Shown here: piece by piece, positions 15,979 to 24,239 of the stretch
How the letters are laid out: the number at the start of each line of letters is the position of its first letter
Position numbering within the stretch: position 1 is the first letter of the stretch
Source of the DNA: Ruminococcus sp.
GTDB taxonomy: Bacteria > Bacillota_A > Clostridia > Oscillospirales > Ruminococcaceae
Assembly: GCF_024684275.1 (NCBI RefSeq)
Contig: NZ_JAIKXF010000010.1
Coordinates: 68,738 to 132,737 of the forward strand
DNA: 64,000 bases
Direction: 5' to 3'
Program-made: the position numbers and the translations under genes
The notes under the pieces: generated by a model
Seen by the model: the letters and a program-made list of their open reading frames with translations, nothing else
Told to the model about the DNA's origin: nothing
The model's database searches: none

Positions 15979-18756
15979 ATGAAAAGAACTCTTGATTGGA
16001 ATAAATACCTTGAAAAAGCCGCAGAAACTGTTTCAGAGGGAATTGTTATGCTGAAAAATGATAACAATGCCCTTCCTCTTGATACAGGTAAAACAGTTTC
16101 CGTTTTCGGACGTATACAGCTTCACTATTATAAGAGCGGTACAGGCTCAGGCGGAATGGTCAATGTTTCAAAGGTTACGGGGATCGTTGACGGACTTATC
16201 GAAGCGGGCATAAGTATAAATGAAAAGCTTTATGACATATATCGAAAATGGGACGAAAAAAATCCCTTTGATCAGGGCGACGGCTGGGGCGGAGAACCGT
16301 GGAATCAGAAGGAAATGCCCCTTGATGAAAGCATAGTAAAAGAATCCGCTTCTGTAAGTGATACAGCCATTGTCATAATAGGAAGAACAGCAGGTGAAGA
16401 ACAGGACGCTCGTCTTGAAGAGGGTTCATATCTTTTGACATCGACAGAGCTCGGTATGCTCAAAAAAGTGAGAAAGCACTTCAAAAAAGTCATTGTACTG
16501 CTTAATGTGGGCGGGCTTATTGATCTTGAACAGATACTGGAGTGTTCTCCTGATACATTATTATATGTATGGCAGGGCGGAATGACAGGAGGCACAGGCA
16601 CAGCTGCTGTTCTTACAGGCAAGGTAAGCCCTTCTGGTAAACTGCCTGATACTATTGCATATAATATTTCAGATTACCCCTCTGATAGTTACTTCGGCGA
16701 TAAGGAAAAAGCAGTTTATACCGAGGATATCTTCGTAGGATATCGCTGGTTCGAGACATTTGCCCCAAATAGAGTGCTTTATCCATTTGGCTACGGACTA
16801 TCTTATACTAAATTTGATATAAAAACTGAAAATATCACAAGAAAAGGCAACGAAATAACATTTGAAGTAAAGGTATCAAATATCGGCGGATATAATGGAA
16901 AGGAAGTAGTACAGATATACTGTGAGGCGCCGCAGGGCAGACTTGGCAAGGCGTCAAGAGTTTTATGTGGTTTTGCCAAAACAAAGGAGCTTTCTCATGG
17001 CGAAGAACAGACTATATCGATTTCAGTTGATCTTAATGATATAGCTTCATATGACGATAGCGGCATAACAGGTGAACCCTATTGCTGGATACTTGAAAAA
17101 GGTGAGTACAGATTCTTCGTTGGAAGTGATGTAAGAAGCGCTGAATATGTATATTCAGCAGAGCTCGGTGAAGATACAGTAACCGAAAAATGCTCACAGG
17201 CTCTTGCCCCTGTTACTGAATTTGACAGGATAAAGGCTGTTTCATCGGATAATAGTGTAGCTTATGTTATGGAAAAAGCACCGCTAAGCAAGGTGGACGA
17301 GGAAAAGCGCCGGCTCGACAGGCTGCCTGCTGAAATAGCCTACACCGGTGATAAGGGTATCAAGCTTGCAGATGTAAAAAAAGGAAAATACACTATGGAG
17401 CAATTTGTTGCGCAGCTTTCCGAACACGATCTATCATGTATCATACGCGGTGAAGGAATGGGCAGTCCGCGTGTTACCGCAGGTACTGCTTCTGCTTTCG
17501 GAGGTGTCTCAGATGAACTCGTTAAGTTTGGAATACCGGCAGGATGCTGCTCTGACGGTCCGTCGGGCATGAGACTTGACTGCGGAACAAAAGCTTTCAG
17601 TCTGCCTAACGGAACTCTTATCGCATCAACTTTCAACCGCAAACTTATAGAGGAGCTTTTTGAGTTCACAGGAACTGAAATGATAGCAAACAGGGTGGAT
17701 TGCCTGCTTGGGCCCGGTATGAATATTCACCGTCACCCTCTGAACGGCAGAAATTTTGAGTATTTTTCTGAAGATCCGTTTCTTACGGGACATATGGCAT
17801 CTGCGGAGTTAAAGGGACTTCATAAAGCTGGAGTTGCAGGAACTATCAAACATTTTTGCGCAAATAATCAGGAAACCAATCGCCATTTCCTTAATTCCAT
17901 AGTTTCCGAAAGAGCTCTGCGTGAAATTTATCTTAAAAGCTTTGAAATTGCAGTTAAGGTCGGAAAAGCAAAAACTGTGATGACTACATACGGAGCAATA
18001 AACGGTTTATGGACGGCAGGAAGCTTCGACCTTAACACCATAGTGCTGCGTGATGAATGGGGATTTAAAGGGTTTACCATGACAGACTGGTGGGCTAATG
18101 TGAATTACCGCGGAAAGGATCCTGAGCGGAACAACTATGTACCTATGGCAAGAGCCCAGAACGATGTATATATGGTATGTTCAGACAGTTCCTGCGTTGA
18201 TGAGGACATTGAAGCTGCACTCAAAGACGGAATTCTTACAAGGGCTGAGCTTCAGAGGAATGCTTTGAATATACTTGGATTTATAATTGATACTCACGCC
18301 ATGAAGCGTGTTATGGGTGAAGACGAAACCGTTGAGATAATTAACCGCACAGACGGCGAAGATGCTTCTGATGAGCCCGTTGTTTTCCATGAAGTTGACG
18401 ATCACTTCAAGCTTGATCTCACAGGTGTAAAAAGTGAAAAGGGCAAAAATCATTCATTTGCACTTATTATAAGTAAACAGGGCTGGTACGATGTTACGAT
18501 CACAGCTTCGTCAACTCAGAGTTCTCTGGCACAGATACCTGTTACAATATTTGCGATGGGGACTGCAAGCGGAACTCTCACATGGAACGGAACGGACGGC
18601 AAACCGGTTGCTTTGAAATGTGAAATTCCGTTTTTCTCGCGTTTTACAGCGATACGCCTTTATTTTGCTCAAAATGGTCTTGATCTTCACAGTATTGAAT
18701 TCAGGCTTGTTCGTGCGGCTGATGATATGGACCTTGCATTTGCGGAGGATAATTGA
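15979..18756 (+). CDS. Beta-glucosidase-type GH3 enzyme with swapped domain order
   Basis: 925 residues, no signal peptide, so probably cytoplasmic. The GH3 C-terminal-type domain comes first (EGIVMLKNDNNALPL at residues ~20-35; GEEQDARLEEGSYLL contains the likely acid/base Glu), then a fibronectin-III-like domain ending around residue 395, and only then the GH3 N-terminal-type TIM-barrel (SDGPSGMR, GPGMNIHRHPLNGRNFEYFSEDP, KHFCANNQE). The catalytic Asp is in FTMTDWW (Asp703). A last beta domain of ~110 residues follows. Swapped order is established for some rumen bacterial beta-glucosidases. Substrate is most likely cellobiose or other beta-glucosides. AGAGGT precedes the ATG. Confidence 0.9.
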   Translation: MKRTLDWNKYLEKAAETVSEGIVMLKNDNNALPLDTGKTVSVFGRIQLHYYKSGTGSGGMVNVSKVTGIVDGLIEAGISINEKLYDIYRKWDEKNPFDQGDGWGGEPWNQKEMPLDESIVKESASVSDTAIVIIGRTAGEEQDARLEEGSYLLTSTELGMLKKVRKHFKKVIVLLNVGGLIDLEQILECSPDTLLYVWQGGMTGGTGTAAVLTGKVSPSGKLPDTIAYNISDYPSDSYFGDKEKAVYTEDIFVGYRWFETFAPNRVLYPFGYGLSYTKFDIKTENITRKGNEITFEVKVSNIGGYNGKEVVQIYCEAPQGRLGKASRVLCGFAKTKELSHGEEQTISISVDLNDIASYDDSGITGEPYCWILEKGEYRFFVGSDVRSAEYVYSAELGEDTVTEKCSQALAPVTEFDRIKAVSSDNSVAYVMEKAPLSKVDEEKRRLDRLPAEIAYTGDKGIKLADVKKGKYTMEQFVAQLSEHDLSCIIRGEGMGSPRVTAGTASAFGGVSDELVKFGIPAGCCSDGPSGMRLDCGTKAFSLPNGTLIASTFNRKLIEELFEFTGTEMIANRVDCLLGPGMNIHRHPLNGRNFEYFSEDPFLTGHMASAELKGLHKAGVAGTIKHFCANNQETNRHFLNSIVSERALREIYLKSFEIAVKVGKAKTVMTTYGAINGLWTAGSFDLNTIVLRDEWGFKGFTMTDWWANVNYRGKDPERNNYVPMARAQNDVYMVCSDSSCVDEDIEAALKDGILTRAELQRNALNILGFIIDTHAMKRVMGEDETVEIINRTDGEDASDEPVVFHEVDDHFKLDLTGVKSEKGKNHSFALIISKQGWYDVTITASSTQSSLAQIPVTIFAMGTASGTLTWNGTDGKPVALKCEIPFFSRFTAIRLYFAQNGLDLHSIEFRLVRAADDMDLAFAEDN

Positions 18757-18758
18757 CG

Positions 18759-19100
18759 ATGAATATACAGATATTTGGAACTAAAAAGTGCTTTGACAGC
18801 AAAAAGGCTGAGCGTTACTTTAAAGAACGAGGAATAAAGTATCAGTTTATAGATATGAAAGAAAAAGGAATGAGCAGGGGGGAATTCAATAATATCAAAC
18901 AGGCTGTAGGCGGAACAGATAAGCTTATCAATAACGAACACAAGGATAAGGAGTTCCTAACGCTTCTTCAATATCTTTCCGACGAGGATAAAGAAGAAAA
19001 GATATTGGAAAATCCCCGGATAATTCGTACTCCTGTAGTCAGAAACGGCAAAAAAGCTACAATAGGTTATTGTCCGGATATATGGAAAGAATGGGATTAA
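18759..19100 (+). CDS. ArsC/Spx-family thioredoxin-fold protein
   Basis: 113 residues from ATG 18759; GGAGG inside the end of the GH3 gene sits ten bases upstream, while a TTG at 18753 is closer than usual. The start IFGTKKCFDSKKAERYFKERGI is the ArsC/Spx thioredoxin-like N-terminus with one Cys (CFDS) rather than a CXXC, and RIIRTPVVRNGKKATIGY matches the conserved C-terminal RTP segment. It may be an arsenate reductase-like or Spx-like redox protein. It appears translationally coupled to the GH3 gene, but a functional link is not evident. Confidence 0.8.
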   Translation: MNIQIFGTKKCFDSKKAERYFKERGIKYQFIDMKEKGMSRGEFNNIKQAVGGTDKLINNEHKDKEFLTLLQYLSDEDKEEKILENPRIIRTPVVRNGKKATIGYCPDIWKEWD

Positions 19101-19217
19101 TATTGTTAAAAAATAAAAATATTATAAAATCCGTAGAAAATTGCTAAAAGGTAGTGCATTTTTTCTTAAAATATGTTATAATTACATTATGTTGGTTCGC
19201 ATACTAACAGGATAATG

Positions 19218-19239
19218 ACGGAAAACAGCTATTTTCCGT
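19218..19239 (+). promoter_or_regulatory. Perfect inverted repeat upstream of the SPFH gene
   Basis: ACGGAAAA - CAGCTA - TTTTCCGT, an 8-bp perfect stem, lies between a probable promoter region and the ribosome-binding site. It may be an operator or a leader hairpin. Confidence 0.45.
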
Positions 19240-19280
19240 GAAATATTTATAGGGATTATTTCCCGAAAGGAGCTATAATT

Positions 19281-20627
19281 ATGGGACTTATCAAGGCAGC
19301 TCTCGTAGGAGCAAGTCAAACACTGGCTGATACATGGCTGGAATTTTACGTTTGCGAGTCGATTCCGACCGATGTTCTTGTTGTAAGAGGCAAGAAGCAG
19401 CTTGGCAAACACTCTTCCAACACAAAGGGAAATGATAATGTTATCTCAGACGGAAGCGGTATCGTTGTTCATGAAGGTCAGGCTATGATCATGGTAGATC
19501 AGGGCGTAGTAACCGAAATTGCAACAGAGCCCGGTATCTATAAGTACGAAACAGGTACATCTCCAAGTATCTTCTCAAGCAGCTTCGGTGCAGGTCTGAA
19601 GGAAACTTTCGAGGAAATGTGGGATCGTATCAAGCATGGCGGTACAGCTGCTAAGGATCAGAGGATATATTTCTTCAACATGAAGGAGCTTGTTGATAAT
19701 AAGTTCGGTACACAGAATCCTGTTCCTTTCAGAATGACATATCCCGATCTTGGCAGAAGCTTTACAGTAGGCGTTCGCTGCAACGGTATCTATTCCTATA
19801 GAATAGCCGATCCTGTAGTTTTCTACGTAAATGTTTGCGGAAATGTAACTGACAGATATACACGTTCAGAGCTCGATAATCAGCTCAGAGGCGAGTTCGT
19901 TGACGCTCTCCAGCCTGCATTTGCTGCTATTTCGGCAACAGGCATCAGATATGACGAGCTTCCCGGAAAGCAGAGTGAGGTAAAGCAGGCTTTCGAGACA
20001 CAGGTAAATCCTGTTTGGATCGAAAAGAGAGGTCTTAAAATATGGTCTGTAAGCATCCTCTCTGCTACAGTCAGCGATGCTGATATGAAGCGAATCCAGG
20101 AATTTGAAGACAGAGCATGGAATCGTGACCCTGGAAATGCTGCTGCAACTCTTGTTGAAGCTCAGGCACAGGCTATGCAGAATGCTGCAAGCAATCCTAA
20201 CGGCGCTGCAATGGGACTTTTTGGTATGGGTATGGCTCAGCAGGCAGGAGGTATGAACGCTCAGGCTTTATTTGGAATGGCTCAGCAGAATCAGGCACAG
20301 ATGCCACAGGCACCTCAGGTACCTGCTGGCGGCGGAGCTCCTGCAGCTGATTCATGGAAGTGTGAGTGCGGCAAAACAAATACAGGCAAGTTCTGTGCAA
20401 GCTGCGGCAAGCCTAAGCCTGTAGTTCTTACTCCGGACGGCTGGACCTGCGACTGCGGTTCAGTAAACAAGGGAAGATTCTGTTCCAACTGCGGAAAGAA
20501 AAAGCCTGAGGGTGCACCGCTCTATAAGTGTGATAAGTGCGGCTGGGAACCCGAGGATCCTAAGAATCCTCCTAAGTTCTGCCCTGAGTGCGGTGATCCT
20601 TTCACTGATGATGATATTGTAAAGTAA
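19281..20627 (+). CDS. SPFH-domain protein with C-terminal zinc ribbons (YdjI-like)
   Basis: 448 residues, after GAAAGGAG. Residues ~20-290 form an SPFH/band-7 type domain related to YdjI-like proteins (old name virion core protein). Residues ~295-355 are Ala/Met/Gln-rich low-complexity sequence. The tail has three zinc-ribbon units: CECGKTNTGKFCASCG, CDCGSVNKGRFCSNCG and CDKCGW ending in CPECG. There is no obvious membrane helix. In Bacillus YdjI helps localise membrane-stress proteins to the membrane; a similar scaffold role here is inference. Confidence 0.82.
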   Translation: MGLIKAALVGASQTLADTWLEFYVCESIPTDVLVVRGKKQLGKHSSNTKGNDNVISDGSGIVVHEGQAMIMVDQGVVTEIATEPGIYKYETGTSPSIFSSSFGAGLKETFEEMWDRIKHGGTAAKDQRIYFFNMKELVDNKFGTQNPVPFRMTYPDLGRSFTVGVRCNGIYSYRIADPVVFYVNVCGNVTDRYTRSELDNQLRGEFVDALQPAFAAISATGIRYDELPGKQSEVKQAFETQVNPVWIEKRGLKIWSVSILSATVSDADMKRIQEFEDRAWNRDPGNAAATLVEAQAQAMQNAASNPNGAAMGLFGMGMAQQAGGMNAQALFGMAQQNQAQMPQAPQVPAGGGAPAADSWKCECGKTNTGKFCASCGKPKPVVLTPDGWTCDCGSVNKGRFCSNCGKKKPEGAPLYKCDKCGWEPEDPKNPPKFCPECGDPFTDDDIVK

Positions 20628-20642
20628 TTACATATGCTAAGA

Positions 20643-20679
20643 AAAAGCTGCGTATCCAAAAGATTACGCAGCTTTTATA
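20643..20679 (+). terminator. Terminator after the SPFH gene
   Basis: AAAAGCTGCGTA - ten-base loop - TACGCAGCTTTT followed by ATATTATT. Confidence 0.8.
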
Positions 20680-20743
20680 TTATTAAGGGCATATTTCCTG
20701 CTGAATAACCGATAAAAAAATAATATGGTCCGCAATATTTGAG

Positions 20744-20772
20744 TTGACAAAATCACCGCTTTGTTATATAAT
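20744..20772 (+). promoter_or_regulatory. Consensus sigma-A promoter of glmS
   Basis: TTGACA (20744-20749), 17 bp, TATAAT (20767-20772). The leader of about 75 nt is too short for a glmS ribozyme. Confidence 0.8.
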
Positions 20773-20852
20773 ATTTATGTTATACTGTTTTCAATATAAT
20801 TTATTGATATGCAAATAATTATTAAATAATATATGTTGGAGGAAATGAAACT

Positions 20853-22691
20853 ATGTGCGGAATCGTTGGCTTTACAGGAAGTGCTCAGGCAGCACCTATT
20901 CTGCTTGACGGACTTTCAAAGCTGGAATACAGAGGATACGACTCGGCTGGTATCGCTGTTCGTGACGGAGAAAAAGATACTGAGGTCGTTAAGGCTAAGG
21001 GCAAGCTTAAAGTCCTTAAAGAAATGACAAATAACGGCGACGCTGTAAAGGGTGACTGTGGTATAGGTCATACACGCTGGGCTACACATGGTGAGCCTTC
21101 TGCTCTCAATGCACACCCACACAGCAGCGATGATGAGAATGTTATAGCTGTTCACAACGGTATCATAGAGAATTATCAGGAACTCAAGGAGAAGCTTGTA
21201 AAGAGTGGTTACACTTTCAATTCTCAGACTGATACAGAGGTAGCTGTAAAGCTTATCGATTATTATTTCAAAAAATACGGTCTTGGTCCTGTTGATTCTA
21301 TTGCACGTGCTATGATAAGAATAAGAGGTTCTTACGCTTTATGTGTAATGTTCAAGGATTATCCGGGTGAGATATACACCGCACGTAAAGACAGCCCGAT
21401 GATCATTGGTATCGCTAACGGTGAAACGTACGTTGCTTCTGATGTCCCTGCTATACTTAAATACACAAGAAATGTATACTATATCGGGAATATGGAAATA
21501 GCTAAGCTCGAAAAGGGTGCTGTAACTTTCTTTAATATTGATCGTGAAGAAATAACAAAGCCTCTCACAGAGATCAAGTGGGATGCTGAGGCAGCTGAAA
21601 AAGGCGGTTTTGAGCACTTTATGCTCAAGGAGATACATGAGCAGCCAAAGGTAGTTCGTGATACTATCAATTCAGTTATCAAGGACGGTAGGATCGATTT
21701 CTCAGATGTAGGTCTTACCGATGAAGAAATGCAGAAGGTAAGCCAGATATATATTGTTGCCTGCGGAAGTGCTTACCATGTTGGTATGGCTGTTCAGTAT
21801 GTTATTGAGGACTTTACATCTATCCCTGTAAGAGTTGAGCTTGCTTCTGAATTCAGATACAGAAAGATGACTCTTGTCAAGGACAGTCTTGTTATCGTTA
21901 TCAGTCAGTCCGGTGAGACAGCTGACAGCCTTGCAGCTCTCAGAGAGGCAAAGTCTAAAGGAATAATGACTCTTGGTATCGTTAATGTAGTCGGTTCTTC
22001 AATTGCCCGTGAAGCAGATAACGTTTTTTATACACTTGCTGGTCCTGAGATATCTGTCGCTACAACTAAGGCATACAGCACACAGCTTATCGCAGGTTAT
22101 CTCCTTGCTCTAAGGTTTGCAGTTGCACGCGGTGAAATGACAGAAGAAAAGTGCGATGAGCTTCTCAAAGAGCTTTATACGATTCCTGACAAGATCGAGA
22201 AGATACTTGAAGATAAGGAGCGTATCCAGTGGTATGCCAACAAGCTTGCAAGTGCTAAGGACGCATTCTTCATAGGACGCGGCATAGACTATGCAATCGG
22301 TCTTGAGGGAAGTCTAAAAATGAAGGAGATCAGTTATATCCACTCTGAGGCATATGCAGCAGGTGAGCTCAAGCATGGTCCTATCAGCCTTATTGAGGAA
22401 GGAGTACCGGTAATCGGTGTACTTACTCAGCAGGAGCTTTATGAGAAGACTGTAAGCAATATGGTTGAGGTAAAGAGCCGCGGAGCTTCTCTCATGGGAC
22501 TCACAACATACGGCAACTACAGCATGGAAGATCTCGCAGATTTCACAGTATATATTCCACAGACTGACTGCCATTTTGCAGGTAGTCTCTCTGTTATCCC
22601 GCTTCAGCTTCTTGGATATTATGTATCCGTTGCAAAGGGCTATGATGTAGATAAGCCGAGAAATCTTGCAAAGAGTGTTACAGTAGAATAA
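20853..22691 (+). CDS. glmS: Glutamine--fructose-6-phosphate aminotransferase (isomerizing)
   Basis: 612 residues, typical length. It makes glucosamine-6-phosphate from fructose-6-phosphate and glutamine, the entry to peptidoglycan amino sugars. The N-terminal glutaminase starts with the catalytic Cys2 (CGIVGF) and has YRGYDSAGIAV and HTRWATHG; two SIS isomerase domains follow (SQSGETADSLAALREA, SYIHSEAYAAGELKHGP) and the C-terminus ends in DKPRNLAKSVTVE. GGAGG precedes the ATG. The gene is monocistronic between its own promoter and terminator. Confidence 0.96.
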   Translation: MCGIVGFTGSAQAAPILLDGLSKLEYRGYDSAGIAVRDGEKDTEVVKAKGKLKVLKEMTNNGDAVKGDCGIGHTRWATHGEPSALNAHPHSSDDENVIAVHNGIIENYQELKEKLVKSGYTFNSQTDTEVAVKLIDYYFKKYGLGPVDSIARAMIRIRGSYALCVMFKDYPGEIYTARKDSPMIIGIANGETYVASDVPAILKYTRNVYYIGNMEIAKLEKGAVTFFNIDREEITKPLTEIKWDAEAAEKGGFEHFMLKEIHEQPKVVRDTINSVIKDGRIDFSDVGLTDEEMQKVSQIYIVACGSAYHVGMAVQYVIEDFTSIPVRVELASEFRYRKMTLVKDSLVIVISQSGETADSLAALREAKSKGIMTLGIVNVVGSSIAREADNVFYTLAGPEISVATTKAYSTQLIAGYLLALRFAVARGEMTEEKCDELLKELYTIPDKIEKILEDKERIQWYANKLASAKDAFFIGRGIDYAIGLEGSLKMKEISYIHSEAYAAGELKHGPISLIEEGVPVIGVLTQQELYEKTVSNMVEVKSRGASLMGLTTYGNYSMEDLADFTVYIPQTDCHFAGSLSVIPLQLLGYYVSVAKGYDVDKPRNLAKSVTVE

Positions 22692-22695
22692 TTAT

Positions 22696-22726
22696 AAAAA
22701 GGCTGTCGTTTTACGTCAGCCTTTTT
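22696..22726 (+). terminator. Terminator after glmS
   Basis: AAAAAGGCTG ... CAGCCTTTTT stem with a short internal mismatch. Confidence 0.75.
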
Positions 22727-22815
22727 AGGTTGGAGTTATTATGGGCGATATGCCGCTTTTTCTGTAACCTTTTGCTCACCATTGAGCTGCAAAGCTGCTT
22801 GAAAGGAGAATAATT

Positions 22816-23454
22816 GTGAACGATAAAAAAGTATCAATAACTGAGTTGGGAGATCCAAGAAAGCCTCACGGAAAGGCAGGAGCAGAAATGCTGGCAGGCA
22901 TGAATACTCATCATTCTCCTGTAACAGAGTGGGCTCTGGGATTTTTTGATTTCAATGATAACGACAGGGTGCTGGACATAGGCTGCGGCGGCGGTGAAAC
23001 AATAAATAAAATTTCAAAAAGACTGAATAATAGTACTGTTTTGGGTGTAGATTATTCTGAATTATCGGTAAAGCTTTCAATGGAGCATAATGCTAGTGAT
23101 GTGGAAAGCGGAAAAGTTCGCATAATTGAAGCCTCGGTTGAAAAGCTTCCGTTTGATGATAATTATTTTGAAAAAATAATCACAGTTGAAAGCTTTTATT
23201 TCTGGCCTGATCCGCAGGAAAATTTAAAGGAAGTATACCGCGTTCTTGCAAAAAGCGGCAGATTTCTTATTGTTGCCGATATAAATGGAGACGCAGAGCT
23301 TGACGAAGATGATATTGAAGGAGTACAGAAATATCAGCTTTTTAATCCAACTCTTGAAGAGTTTCGGATTCTGCTTGAAAATGCAGGCTTTAAAGATATA
23401 AAAATACATACTCAGGAAGGTAAAAAATGGGTATGTGCTGAGGGAAACAAGTAA
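22816..23454 (+). CDS. Class I SAM-dependent methyltransferase
   Basis: 212 residues from a GTG start after GAAAGGAG. The SAM-binding motif I is VLDIGCGGGETINKIS (residues ~52-67), the motif-II Asp is in GVDYSE, and EKLPFDDNYFEKIITVESFYFWPD is the usual post-motif of small-molecule Methyltransf_11 enzymes. The substrate cannot be told. It stands alone, convergent with the YunB gene nine bases away. Confidence 0.82.
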   Translation: MNDKKVSITELGDPRKPHGKAGAEMLAGMNTHHSPVTEWALGFFDFNDNDRVLDIGCGGGETINKISKRLNNSTVLGVDYSELSVKLSMEHNASDVESGKVRIIEASVEKLPFDDNYFEKIITVESFYFWPDPQENLKEVYRVLAKSGRFLIVADINGDAELDEDDIEGVQKYQLFNPTLEEFRILLENAGFKDIKIHTQEGKKWVCAEGNK

Positions 23455-23462
23455 ATAATACT

Positions 23463-24104
23463 CTACCTGATATTGTAAGGTGAGATTTCTGGAACTCTCC
23501 CTACTATGACATTTTCAGCAAGTATAAACTCAAATTCTGTATTTATATCAAAACTGTAAAGCGGCACAGATGATGTCATTTTTACCGTGATCACCGCAGA
23601 TATCCTGTGACAGGTCTGATTTAGTCCTCCGCTTGAAAACTCGTTCTCTATTTTTATCTGTGCTGAACCAACAGGTGATATTCGGATATTTATTTTTGGA
23701 CCTTTTCCGGCTAAAATATTTGAGTTCATCAGGGAACCTACAGGTATTTCAGCTGCCTTTCCGCAGTTCCTTTCGAGATTCTTATTTATTAATGCTCCAA
23801 GCTCTGACTGCACTTTATTTATGTTATAGGGGATAGTCTCAATTGCTGACACTTTTTTCTCGTTATCATATAAAACTGCTGCAAAATCACTGTATGTAAA
23901 TCTGTTAGCTTCAAGGTAATCCGAAACTGTTTTTTCGATTATCTGAGCAGCAGTTTTCTGTGCAATGTGCTCTGACTGTAACTCAGCCACGGGCTTTATG
24001 CTTTTTTCTGTTTTTATCATAGCGATAAGAACTATTATCACTGCTGATAAGAGAAAGATGAATAATCTACATTGTGATCTGTTTGACCTTTTTCGATATC
24101 GCAT
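23463..24104 (-). CDS. yunB: Sporulation protein YunB
   Basis: 213 residues with one N-terminal membrane helix (about residues 14-29) and an extracytoplasmic domain. The family-typical stretch GSAQIKIENEFSSGGLNQTCHRISAVITVKM near residue 145 identifies YunB (identified in Bacillus as sigma-E controlled and needed for efficient sporulation). The ending VGRVPEISPYNI also matches the family. It is a single gene here. Presence in a Ruminococcus-like genome suggests sporulation capacity or a remnant of it. Confidence 0.85.
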   Translation of the reverse strand: MRYRKRSNRSQCRLFIFLLSAVIIVLIAMIKTEKSIKPVAELQSEHIAQKTAAQIIEKTVSDYLEANRFTYSDFAAVLYDNEKKVSAIETIPYNINKVQSELGALINKNLERNCGKAAEIPVGSLMNSNILAGKGPKINIRISPVGSAQIKIENEFSSGGLNQTCHRISAVITVKMTSSVPLYSFDINTEFEFILAENVIVGRVPEISPYNIR

Positions 24105-24239
24105 AGTTCACCTTTTGTTGAAGTTGTTTTTGATATTATATGCTTTGATCAGAGTTCATGTGATAAGATAATATTATTCCTAAGATGGACAAAAGTTGTT
24201 TTTTATGATAAAATTCTATAATAAATGTGAGGCGATACA

